Of a stretch of 46,703 nt of DNA, positions 34,040 to 43,000 are shown piece after piece (the stretch's first letter is position 1; every line of letters begins with the position of its first letter). Source of the DNA: IDS-8 sp035304285. GTDB lineage: Bacteria; Pseudomonadota; Gammaproteobacteria; Steroidobacterales; Woeseiaceae. Below the pieces are notes generated by a model that searched no databases, was not told the origin of the DNA, and saw nothing but the letters and a program-made list of their open reading frames with translations. The DNA lies in contig DATGQI010000112.1 of assembly GCA_035304285.1 (NCBI GenBank), forward strand, positions 1-46,703. The letters run 5' to 3'. A program made the position numbers and the translations under genes.

Positions 34040-34120
34040 GCCTCAAGTATCGACCTTGCTCACCCCGCAGACAATAGCTTTTCGCACAGGACGGAAAGCC
34101 GGGATGCGGGATCGAGAAGC

Positions 34121-34147
34121 GCCTGCAGGAGCCCGCCATGCGGGCGA
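34121..34147 (+). repeat. REP-like hairpin between tonB and yqgE, copy 1
   Basis: GCCTGCAGGAGCCCGCCATG carries a perfect 6-bp stem: GCCCGC (34131-34136) and GCGGGC (34140-34145) around loop CAT. Best-preserved copy of the family together with 15622-15657. Confidence 0.75.
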
Positions 34148-34162
34148 GTGCGATCAGCTCAA

Positions 34163-34185
34163 ACGGCACTCGCCGCGGGTGCCGT
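34163..34185. repeat. Hairpin between the two inverted REP-like copies
   Basis: ACGGCAC (34163-34169) and GTGCCGT (34179-34185) pair perfectly; inside them CGC and GCG pair again around one C. The element lies between a REP-like copy and an inverted half-copy, giving a mosaic arrangement between tonB and yqgE. Confidence 0.65.
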
Positions 34186-34226
34186 CCGGTAAGCCGATCC
34201 AAAAGCCATTCGCGCATCCCTGGTTC

Positions 34227-34243
34227 GTGGGCTCCTACAGCGC
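34227..34243 (-). repeat. Inverted half REP-like element at the tonB stop
   Basis: On the minus strand this reads GCGCTGTAGGAGCCCAC. The TAG of the element is the tonB stop codon, so the repeat supplies the end of the gene. It is inverted relative to the copy at 34121. Confidence 0.6.
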
Positions 34244-35185
34244 CGCTGACGAGCTTCCGGGCCCGTTGAACTGCCACTTGTAGGCGAACCGTAGCTGGTC
34301 GTAATCGATGCGGATTGCCTCCGGGAAAGGATCGAAAGGCGAGGCGCGCCTTAAGATATTGAGTGCCGCCTGGTCCAGCACCGTGGAGCCGGACGACCGG
34401 CGTACGACCACCTCGTCGAGCTGGCCGGAAGCGTTGATCGTGACCTCGAGGGTCGGACTGCCGGTCAGTTCTCCCAGCAGCGACTGCTCGGGGAAGTAGC
34501 GGATGCCGGTCGTTTCGATCTTGCGCTTCCACCGGTCCAGGTAACCTGCGACGACCGACTCGCGGGTGTCCACGCTCGTGACGAGTTCGCGCGGGTTGTC
34601 ATCATGTATCTGCAATTGCACCTGGTCGTCCTGCGGCAGCGGCAGCGTCGTCTCCGCGCCGGCTTCAAGCGCCAGCGCCGTCGCCTCATCCGGCTTAGGG
34701 TCCACCCGCGGATTGTCGGCGACCGCGATGTCCGTCACACTCGAGGTGTTGATCAGCTCGTCGGCGGCCGCATCGTGGACTTCTGCTGGATCGAGGCTGT
34801 TGCCATCCGTCTCGCCGGCATTGTCTATGGGGACATTGCTTTCCGCCAGCGCCCCCGGGCGCACCTGCAGCAAGGTATTGCCGCCGCCCTCCTGGCTCGC
34901 CTGCGCCAGGTAGTCGGCATCGTCCGGCGTCGCAGCCGTTCGATCGGGATCCGCGAGGATAGTCACTTCCAGCGATATGGCATCGGCATAATCGTCGCCG
35001 ATCATCGCGTTGAAGGTGATGCCGATGATCAGGATGCCATGCACGAGCGCGGCCAGGAACAGCATCGGCGGCAGCCGATCCGGCTTCTTCTTTTCCTCGC
35101 GCCCGCCCGGCCAGGCCAGGGCTTCGAGGTCCTCCGCCTCGTCGATCTCCGCGAAGGCATCTGCGGTCAGTGATGAATGGGCCAT
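34235..35185 (-). CDS. tonB: TonB-family energy transducer
   Basis: A 316-residue TonB-like protein: cytoplasmic N-terminus with an acidic start and KKK patch, one membrane helix (about residues 40-58, PMLFLAALVHGILIIGITF), a long acidic periplasmic linker, and a C-terminal domain (about 225-310) with IRYFPEQSL, LEVTINASGQLDEVVVRRSSG and ALNILRRASPFDPFPE. TonB proteins pass inner-membrane energy to outer-membrane transporters; ExbB and ExbD are not in the window. From memory, the P. aeruginosa counterpart at this locus (tonB3) affects twitching, fitting the nearby pilus genes. It differs from classical TonB in lacking a Pro-Lys/Pro-Glu repeat linker. Confidence 0.88.
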   Translation of the reverse strand: MAHSSLTADAFAEIDEAEDLEALAWPGGREEKKKPDRLPPMLFLAALVHGILIIGITFNAMIGDDYADAISLEVTILADPDRTAATPDDADYLAQASQEGGGNTLLQVRPGALAESNVPIDNAGETDGNSLDPAEVHDAAADELINTSSVTDIAVADNPRVDPKPDEATALALEAGAETTLPLPQDDQVQLQIHDDNPRELVTSVDTRESVVAGYLDRWKRKIETTGIRYFPEQSLLGELTGSPTLEVTINASGQLDEVVVRRSSGSTVLDQAALNILRRASPFDPFPEAIRIDYDQLRFAYKWQFNGPGSSSAAL

Positions 35186-35412
35186 GCGTACGTGAATCAG
35201 CGGTCCTGGTCAGGGGATTGTGGCACAGGAGCAGGATATTTTAGCGCGCACGGCGTGCGGCCAATGAGACGCAGGTCCGGGCTTGGGCGATTCTTGAACG
35301 GGTGGGATTAGTGGCAGCCCACCGCCGGGCTGGAGAGGGCATCCGTGAACGCGTCGGCGGGAGCGGTAGCGGAGCCGCGCGAGGGGGAGGGAGGCCGCAG
35401 CGACCCAGGCAA

Positions 35413-36378
35413 TCACCGCCGTGCGGCAAGCCTTTCCTCGATCGCGTCGAACAACGTGCCCGCGATGTTGAGATCGTACTTCTTGTCCAGCTCCCGGATG
35501 CCGGTCGGGCTCGTGACGTTGATTTCCGTGAGGTAGTCGCCAATGACGTCGATGCCCGCAAAAATGACGCCACGCTCTTTCATTACCGGCCCGACCCGCG
35601 AGCATATGAACCGGTCGCGGTCGCTAAGCTCCCTGCCTTCGCCGACGGCGCCCATCACGAGGTTGCCTCGATTCTCGCCCTTCGGCGGAATGCGTGCCAG
35701 GGCATACGGGACCGGTTCGCCGTTAACGAGGAGGATGCGTTTGTCGCCGGCACTGATTTCAGGGATGAAAACCTGCGCCATGGCGAAGCGGCGGCCGTTA
35801 TCGGTCAGGGTCTCGAAGATGACGTTGGCGTTGTTGTCGCCTTCGGCTACGACGAAGACGGAACGTCCGCCCATGCCGTCCATCGGTTTGACCACGATGC
35901 GATGGTGTTCTGCAAGGAACTCCTTCATCTCGGCCATGGAACGGGTGACCAGGGTCAGCGGGACGCAGTCGCTGAACCAGACGGTGTAAGCCTTCTCGTT
36001 CATGTCCCGCAGGCTCTGCGGCTTGTTGACCACCAAAGCGCCGCCGAGCTCGGCACGCTCGAGAATATAGCTCGTGTAGATGTACTCCATGTCGAACGGT
36101 GGATCCTTGCGCATCAGGATGACGTCGAGATCCGCGAGCGGGACGTCGATCGAAGCTCCATACTCGAACCAGTTATCGAGGTCGTCCTTTACCGAAAGAA
36201 CGCGTGAGCGTCCGAAAGCTTCGCCGCCGATCAGCCGGAGGTCACGCTGTTCAAGATAGTGAATCGTAGCGCCGCGCCGGCTTGCCTCCAGCAACATCGC
36301 GAGAGTGCTGTCTTTTTTCGGGGTGATCGTCTCGATCGGATCCATGACGACCCCGAGACTCATTGTCGATTGGGACAT
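35413..36378 (-). CDS. gshB: Glutathione synthetase
   Basis: Joins gamma-glutamylcysteine and glycine with ATP (ATP-grasp family). Present are an N-terminal VVMDPIETI, KDPPFDMEYIY, HRIVVKPMDGMGGRSVF for nucleotide binding, and NVTSPTGIRELD for metal and substrate binding. It has 321 residues, a normal length. The ATG at 36378 has AGGAAG at good spacing. First gene of the minus-strand run towards tonB, divergent from the Pil-Chp operon. Confidence 0.96.
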   Translation of the reverse strand: MSQSTMSLGVVMDPIETITPKKDSTLAMLLEASRRGATIHYLEQRDLRLIGGEAFGRSRVLSVKDDLDNWFEYGASIDVPLADLDVILMRKDPPFDMEYIYTSYILERAELGGALVVNKPQSLRDMNEKAYTVWFSDCVPLTLVTRSMAEMKEFLAEHHRIVVKPMDGMGGRSVFVVAEGDNNANVIFETLTDNGRRFAMAQVFIPEISAGDKRILLVNGEPVPYALARIPPKGENRGNLVMGAVGEGRELSDRDRFICSRVGPVMKERGVIFAGIDVIGDYLTEINVTSPTGIRELDKKYDLNIAGTLFDAIEERLAARR

Positions 36379-36672
36379 GTTGCTTCCTGGTCCTGCCTGT
36401 CATTTGAGAACTTTGTGGCGGATAACTATACAGCGCCGGCGGCAAGAGCAAGTACTGCCGGGTGACCAGGCGTTCGGCACGTCACGAAACTCATTCCGGC
36501 GATTTTCTGGAAAAGCTGGGATGTGTGCTTACGAACACGGTGAAAAGCGAATAAAATCAGCAAACTTGCGGCATGTGGCAGCCATCATGGCGACCACCTA
36601 ATCAATATGGTACAAGTCGCTACTTGGGGACACGTCCTTACTCTTTGAGGACGTATTGGGCGAGGAAAATCA
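36379..36672. other. 294-bp divergent region between gshB and pilG
   Basis: It must hold promoters for gshB (minus) and pilG (plus). I could not place a convincing -35/-10 pair for either. The only clear structure is the hairpin next to pilG. Confidence 0.5.
36626..36654 (+). promoter_or_regulatory. Hairpin just upstream of the pilG ribosome-binding site
   Basis: GGGGACACGTCC (36626-36637) is followed by GGACGT (36649-36654); ACGTCC/GGACGT gives a perfect 6-bp stem with an 11-base loop, 7 bases before the GAGGAAA ribosome-binding site. The GGGGACA lead also begins each arm of the 24-bp inverted repeat at 16293. It may be a decayed repeat or a leader hairpin affecting pilG translation. Confidence 0.4.
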
Positions 36673-37065
36673 GTGTCAAATAATGCATCTCGTAGTCTTA
36701 ATGGACTCAAGATCCTGGTCGTGGATGACAGTAAAACAATTCGCCGTACCGCGGAGACGCTGCTGTCCAAGGAAGGTTGCCAGGTATTTACGGCCATCGA
36801 CGGATTTGACGCCCTGTCCAAGATCGCCGACCACCAGCCCGACCTGATCTTTGTCGACATCATGATGCCGCGGCTCGACGGCTACCAGACCTGCTCGCTG
36901 ATCAAGCACAACAAGGTGTTCAGGGACACCCCCGTGATCATGCTATCGAGCAAGGACGGGCTCTTCGATCGGGCGAGGGGACGGATTGTGGGGTCGGAAC
37001 AGTACCTGACAAAGCCGTTCACCAAGGACGAGCTTCTGGGTGCCATTTCGAACCAGATCAATTGA
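36673..37065 (+). CDS. pilG: Pil-Chp response regulator PilG
   Basis: A stand-alone CheY-like receiver domain (130 residues) that promotes pilus extension in the Pseudomonas model. The acidic pocket is VVDDSKT, the phosphoacceptor is Asp62 in FVDIMMP, followed by MLSSKDG and KPFTK. The GTG start has GAGGAAA at good spacing. First gene of the pilG-pilH-pilI-pilJ-chpA-chpC run. Confidence 0.95.
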   Translation: MSNNASRSLNGLKILVVDDSKTIRRTAETLLSKEGCQVFTAIDGFDALSKIADHQPDLIFVDIMMPRLDGYQTCSLIKHNKVFRDTPVIMLSSKDGLFDRARGRIVGSEQYLTKPFTKDELLGAISNQIN

Positions 37066-37075
37066 GGAAACCTGT

Positions 37076-37441
37076 ATGGCTGTGATTCTCATTATTGACG
37101 ATTCGCCGACCGAGCTGCACCTGTTCAAGAGCATGCTGGAGAAGAACGGTTTCAATACCCTCGTCGCGGACAGCGGCGAGGAAGGAATACGTCAGGCCCA
37201 GTCGCGGAAGCCCGACTGCATCCTGATGGACGTGGTGATGCCCGGAATGAACGGCTTCCAGGCCACGCGAAAACTGACCAGGGACCCGGGCACATCGGAC
37301 ATCCCCGTCATCATGATCACGACAAAGGACCAGGAGACCGACAAGATCTGGGGAATGCGCCAGGGCGCGGTCGAGTACCTGGTGAAGCCAGTGGCGGAGC
37401 GTGAGCTGGTTGCGAAGATCAACGAGGTCGTTGGCGGCTGA
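37076..37441 (+). CDS. pilH: Pil-Chp response regulator PilH
   Basis: The second CheY-like receiver (121 residues). Phosphoacceptor Asp52 in LMDVVMPGMNGF, acidic pocket IIDDSPTE, then MITTKDQETD and LVKPV. In the Pseudomonas model PilH opposes PilG or acts as a phosphate sink. The ATG at 37076, not an upstream start at 37040, is used because GAGGAAA precedes it. The stop overlaps the pilI ATG by one base (TGATG). Confidence 0.95.
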   Translation: MAVILIIDDSPTELHLFKSMLEKNGFNTLVADSGEEGIRQAQSRKPDCILMDVVMPGMNGFQATRKLTRDPGTSDIPVIMITTKDQETDKIWGMRQGAVEYLVKPVAERELVAKINEVVGG

Positions 37442-38007
37442 TGGAACAAGCCGTCGATCTCGCCTCCCTCGTCGAACAGCCGTTCGACCTCCTGCAGGAA
37501 CTGGAGCGTCGAAGTCGAGCTGCGCTGGCAGGCAAAAGCAGCAGCGGCGGCTTGTCTTCGGAGTGGGTGGGAGTCGGGTTTCGCATCGGAGACGAGCAGT
37601 TTGTCGCGAGTCGCAAGGAGGTCCGCGAAGTCCTGATGCTGCCGGAGGCGATGACACGCGTGCCCGGCGCCAAGCGCTGGGTGCTCGGGATCGCGAACCT
37701 GCGAGGCCACCTCCTGCCGCTTATAGACCTCAAGATGCTGCTGGGCAGCGGGCGTACGTCGCTCAAGAGAACGACGCGGGTAATTTCCGTGAACCACAGG
37801 GAAATCCCGGCCGGGCTGGTGGTCGAGGAAGTGCTCGGCTTTCGCCGTTTCGTCGACAATGAATTCATCAAGAAATGCCCGCCGACGGTCGTGCGTTGCG
37901 ACCGCTATCTCGCCGGCGGCTACCAGCGTGGTCATGACAGCTGGCCGATTTTCAGGCTTTACGATCTCGTGGAAAGCAGTTCGTTCCTCCAGGCCGCGGC
38001 AGACTGA
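37441..38007 (+). CDS. pilI: CheW-like adaptor PilI
   Basis: A 188-residue CheW-domain protein that couples receptor PilJ to kinase ChpA. CheW features: VGFRIGDEQFVASRKEVREVL, GIANLRGHLLPLIDLK, and a final region that contacts the kinase. A short N-terminal helical extension is present. Start overlaps the pilH stop. Confidence 0.95.
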   Translation: MEQAVDLASLVEQPFDLLQELERRSRAALAGKSSSGGLSSEWVGVGFRIGDEQFVASRKEVREVLMLPEAMTRVPGAKRWVLGIANLRGHLLPLIDLKMLLGSGRTSLKRTTRVISVNHREIPAGLVVEEVLGFRRFVDNEFIKKCPPTVVRCDRYLAGGYQRGHDSWPIFRLYDLVESSSFLQAAAD

Positions 38008-38046
38008 TGCAGCGGGCGTACTCATCAACCGAAACAGTGCAAAGCC

Positions 38047-40050
38047 ATGGCTAAGAAATCCGACAATACATCCGCCTTCTCATTACTGGCACTTGCGATG
38101 GCAGTCCTGCTGCTGGCGGCGGCGGTCGTCCTGTATTTCCAGTCTGGTACCGGCGCGAACGGCGACTCGCCTGCGCACGAGCTCGCAGCTCTGTCGCAGG
38201 CCATACCGCTGCACGCAGCGAACGCCGTAGCGGGAGATGAGCGGGCATTCGGGCGCCTCGATTCCGCATTGTCGCGCCTGAACGAACTCAAGGCGGGCGT
38301 ATCGGACCTTCCCGGTGGTTCGCCTCAGTGGACGAACCTCGAACAGCACGCGCGCGCGATCCTTGCTAACCGTAGCGACATCGAGCAGATCCTCGAAGCC
38401 ACGAGCTATGTCGATGAAAATATGCCGCAGTTGCTCGAGTCTTCAGATGCGCTTTTGGACGTCACCGGCGCCACCGCCATCGTGCAGGAATTCCAGGCGC
38501 GTGCACAGAACCTGCACCAGTCGCTAGGGCAGCTGTTGCTGGTCAGCGATTCCCGGACCCTCGCCGCGGCCATGGGCGACGACATGGATTTCCTGAAGAG
38601 GGTGACCGACGCGCTTGCCGGAGCCCAGACCGAACTCGACGTTGCCGCACTGGATGCCGAAACCCGGGACGCGGTGCTCGTACCGCTCGTAAGCCAGCTG
38701 ATCGAAATGGAAACACGCGTGGAACAGGCGCGTTCCGCGGCGGGCACACTTGGCAATCCCGCGGCGAACGTGGCGGCATTATCCGCGGTCGCCGGCACGC
38801 TGTTCGAGGCGGTGCGGGCCCCCGGGGATGCCAGGTCCGGCGGCCTGCTGATGCAACCCTGGCTGCCGTTCGCACTGGTCGTGCTGGCTTTGGGTTCGCT
38901 CGGTCTCCTGGCGCTGATGCATTCGCGCACCGCCGTGTTCGAACGCGCATCGAAGGAACAGACGGAGCAGAACGAGCGCAACCAGCAGGCGATTCTGAGG
39001 CTTCTCGACGAACTCGGCAGCCTCGCCGACGGCGACCTGACGGTCGAGGCGACGGTTACGGAAGACATCACCGGCGCCATCGCCGATTCGATCAACTACG
39101 CGATCGAGAAACTGCGGGAACTCGTCGCCACGATCAACGAAACCGCGATCATGGTCGACTCGGCCGCCAAGCAGACGGAAAGCACCGCGGTGCACATGGC
39201 CCGCGCGGCGAAGAACCAGAACTCGGAGATCCGCGCGGCGACGGAGTCAATCGAGTCGATGGCGGGTTCAATTGAAGAGGTTTCCGGTAACGCGGAACGG
39301 TCTTCCGACGTGGCAAGACACTCCGTGGATGTTGCGCACAAGGGTGGCGAAGCGGTGCGGCGCACCATAGATGGCATGAACGCGATTCGCGAAACGATCC
39401 AGGACACCTCCAAACGAATCAAGCGCCTGGGCGAAAGCTCGCAGGAGATCGGCAACATCATCGAGCTGATCAATGACATCGCCGAGCAGACGAACATTCT
39501 TGCGCTGAACGCATCCATCCAGGCATCGATGGCCGGCGAGGCCGGTCGCGGCTTTGCGGTGGTCGCCGACGAGGTTCAGCGCCTCGCCGAGCGCTCGACG
39601 AATGCCACGAAACAGATAGAGGTCCTCGTGAGGACGATCCAGGCGGATACCAACGAGGCCGTCATCTCGATGGAACGCAGCACCACCGACGTCGTCGGCG
39701 GTGCGCTGCTTGCCGAGAACGCAGGTGCTGCGCTCGACGAGATCGAGCAGGTCTCGAACCAGATCGCAAACCTCGTGCAGAACATATCGGGCTCCGCTCG
39801 CGAGCAGGCAAGCTCGGCAGCGGACGTCACCCGTCGCACCGCCAGGCTCAAGGAAATCAGCGACCAGACCGGCAAGGCGACGACCGCCACCGCGGCGGCA
39901 ATCTCGAAACTTTCCATCCTGGCATCGCAGCTGAGGCAAACGGTGGCCGGCTTTACGCTGCCGAACTCCGCGTTCGAATCGAGTGCCTTTGCGGCCAAAA
40001 GACCGGCGCCGGTGCCGGAAACCTTGCCCAAGGACAAAGTAGCGGGTTGA
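38047..40050 (+). CDS. pilJ: Methyl-accepting chemotaxis protein PilJ
   Basis: The Pil-Chp receptor, 667 residues. It has two membrane helices (about 13-31 and 275-295), a periplasmic segment between them, and a cytoplasmic coiled-coil signalling domain whose hairpin tip includes DIAEQTNILALNASIQASMA and VVADEVQRLAERS. Such receptors sense pilus-related or surface signals and control ChpA. Glu/Gln-rich helix faces could be methylated, but no methyltransferase gene is in the window. It lies 40 bp after pilI and 4 bp before chpA. Confidence 0.95.
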   Translation: MAKKSDNTSAFSLLALAMAVLLLAAAVVLYFQSGTGANGDSPAHELAALSQAIPLHAANAVAGDERAFGRLDSALSRLNELKAGVSDLPGGSPQWTNLEQHARAILANRSDIEQILEATSYVDENMPQLLESSDALLDVTGATAIVQEFQARAQNLHQSLGQLLLVSDSRTLAAAMGDDMDFLKRVTDALAGAQTELDVAALDAETRDAVLVPLVSQLIEMETRVEQARSAAGTLGNPAANVAALSAVAGTLFEAVRAPGDARSGGLLMQPWLPFALVVLALGSLGLLALMHSRTAVFERASKEQTEQNERNQQAILRLLDELGSLADGDLTVEATVTEDITGAIADSINYAIEKLRELVATINETAIMVDSAAKQTESTAVHMARAAKNQNSEIRAATESIESMAGSIEEVSGNAERSSDVARHSVDVAHKGGEAVRRTIDGMNAIRETIQDTSKRIKRLGESSQEIGNIIELINDIAEQTNILALNASIQASMAGEAGRGFAVVADEVQRLAERSTNATKQIEVLVRTIQADTNEAVISMERSTTDVVGGALLAENAGAALDEIEQVSNQIANLVQNISGSAREQASSAADVTRRTARLKEISDQTGKATTATAAAISKLSILASQLRQTVAGFTLPNSAFESSAFAAKRPAPVPETLPKDKVAG

Positions 40051-40054
40051 TCAG

Positions 40055-43000
40055 GTGCCTAAAGACCTACAGACAGCAGACGTAGCCCGTGACGCCGCCG
40101 CAATGAGCAGCATAGAGCCGCAGCTCTCCGCGGACAGCACACTGGAGGCGGCCGCAAGCGCGCTCGCTATCGTCAGCCAGGAGCTGATGGAGACGATACG
40201 TGCGGCGCACCTGGCACTCGAAGACTGCGTCGAAGGTCGGGGCGGCACGGAGGCCCTGGTGCGCTGCGGGCAGCACCTGCATCACGCCGGCGGCGCCCTG
40301 CGCCTGACGGAGACGTATGGCGCGGCCCTGCTCACCGAGGAAATGGAACTGGTGTGTGGTTATCTCGCGGGCCTGCGCCCGGGCAAGGGTCGCGAGGATG
40401 GGCTGGATGCGCTGACGCGCTCGATGGTGCAATTGCCTGTCTACATCGAGCGGCTGCTGGGCGGGGGACGCGACATCGCGCTGGTGCTGTTGCCGATTCT
40501 GAACGATTTGCGCGCTGCGCGGGGACAGCCGCTGCTGTCCGAAAGCACGCTGCTCCTTCTCAATCTCTCGCCGTCGCGCAGAACCGACGGCAGGGCTCCC
40601 CGCGATGCCGACGGGGAAAACCCCGTGTCCGTCGCGACGCGACTCCGGCCGAAATTCCAGCTTGCGCTGCTGGGCTGGATACAGGGAGGCGACTCAAAAC
40701 GCCATCTCGAAACGCTATCGGCTGTGGCAGGAGCGCTGGAGCGAGCCTCGACGCGGGACGACATGCACCAGCTGTGGTGGGTAGTCGGCGCGGTGCTGGA
40801 ATCGCTGCAGAACGGCGGGCTGGAAACGTCTGTTGCGCTGAAGCGTCTTCTGGGGCAATGCGACCGGCGCATGAAACTCCTGATCGACAAGGGCCCGGAG
40901 TCTTTCGATACGAACCCGGCAACCGATCTCCTGAACAACCTGCTTTATTACGTAGCGCGTTCCAGCACCGCCGGCGATCGCATCAGCGACATTCGCGCTG
41001 CGTTCAACTTAGCCGAGCTCCTGCCGGGAGACGAGCAGGTCGAGCACGCGCGGGAAAGCCTTGCAGCACCCAGCGTCAAGTTGATGAAGACGGTGGCGGC
41101 GGCGATAAAAGAAGACCTGGGCCGGGTCAAGGACGTGCTGGATATCTACGTTCGTACCGGAATGAACAAGGCTTCCGAACTCGTGCCGCAGCTCGATTTG
41201 CTGAAAAAGATCAGCGATACGCTGGGCGTTCTCGGGCTTGGCGAGTTGCGGGGCGATGTCGAGGGCGAGATAGAGCGGCTGAAGGAAGTCGTTACGAAGG
41301 GCGGCGGCGCCGACGAACATACCATCGTCGAGATCGCCTCGACGCTCCTCAAGGTGGAAGACCAGCTAGACCAGCAACTCGTGCGGCTCATCGTCCCGGC
41401 GGAACCGCTCAAGCCGGGAGAGACGGCGGAGCCAGGCGACGACGACGGCGAATACAAGCAGGTCGCCGAGGCGGTAATGCGCGAGAGCATTATCAACCTT
41501 GCGCGCATCAAGGAGACATTCAGCCAGAGCCTCGCGAACGGAGGTCATTCACAGGGAGTAGATAGCGTCCCGTCGCTGCTTCGCGGCATCAAGGCCGGCC
41601 TGCTGATGTTGAACAAGACACGCGCGATGGAGGTTGTCGATCGTATCGGGAAGGTGATCCTGCTCGCGCTGCACGGCGGCGGCCCCGGCCGGCTAACGCA
41701 AAAGGAAACGGATCGACTTGCCGATGCCATCGTGAGCGTCGAGTACTACATGGAAACGGTGAAGGCTGGCCGGCGCGATCCCTCCTACATGCTCGACAAT
41801 GCCGAAACCTGTCTGACCGTACTCCGCGACCTCGAAAATCGCCTCACCCGCGAAAAGACCGTCGACCAGCCGCCGGCCGCGACAGCGGATGCCGGCAGCG
41901 CACAGCAGGAGCAGCCGGCTGCCGAGTCGGAGTCGGCGCTGCAGTCGACCGCGATCATTCCGATGCCGGTCATCGCGGCGGACGCCGAACACCTGGACCC
42001 GGAACTGCTCGAGCTGTTCATCGAAGAGGCGAAGGAAGCAATCGTCTCGATCCAGCGGAACCTGCCGCAGTGGTCGGATTCGCCGGACGACATGGAAACG
42101 CTCATCACCGTGCGCCGCTCCTTTCACACGTTGAAGGGCAGCGGCCGCATGGTCGGCGCCGAACGCATCGGGGAGTACTGCTGGAGCATCGAGAACCTCC
42201 TGAACCGCCTGATCAACAGGACGCTTACCCGCACGCCACCGATGGTGCGCTTCATCCTCGAGGCGGCCGCCGTGGTGCCCGAGCTCGTGGAACAGCTGGA
42301 GTCGGGGAAGGAACCGGAGTCAAACGTCAACCTGTTGATCGCGAAAGCAAACGCTTTTGCCGATGGCGACCCCAACGCAGGCGTACTCACCCTTGCACGT
42401 CCGGAATCCGCCGAAGCCACGCTCGAGATACCGGCGCTCGAGATGGACCCGGTGCTCCTCGATATCTTCGCCAAGGAAACCGACGGGCACCTGCGCGTGA
42501 TTACGGAATTCATCGCGGCCTGCGACAGCCACCGCCCGCCGTTCCATGTCACCGACAGGCTGCACCGCGCGTGTCATACCTTGCACGGCAGCGCCAACAT
42601 GGCGAACGTCGAGCGCGGGATTGCGGTCGCAGGTGCGCTCAATCGCTACGTGCGGCGAGCCTACGACTACAACCTCGGGCTGGAGAAGGCGGGGATCGAG
42701 GCGTTGTCTGCTGCGGCGGAGGCCATTCGCACGATCGTCGGTGAGATCAACCAGCCTGACCGGAAACGCGCCGATTTCGCAGACCTGATCGCCCACCTGT
42801 CTGCACTGACCGATGCCATCGAGGCGCCGGAAAGCGAGGACAAGGCGCTGGACCCCGAGGTGCTCGAGGCTGAGCCGGCCGACCAGGCTGCGGAACCGGA
42901 AGCGGAGCAGGAAGAGGAAGGCGAATACGATGCGGAGATCGCCGCTATTTTCTCCGAGGAAGCGGCCGAGCTCCTCGAGGAAGCCGACCGGGTGCTGGCA

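Noticed and set aside
35186..35412. Possible small gene between tonB and gshB
   Set aside because: Open frames here mirror gshB or lack a start and ribosome-binding site; the 227 bp appear non-coding.
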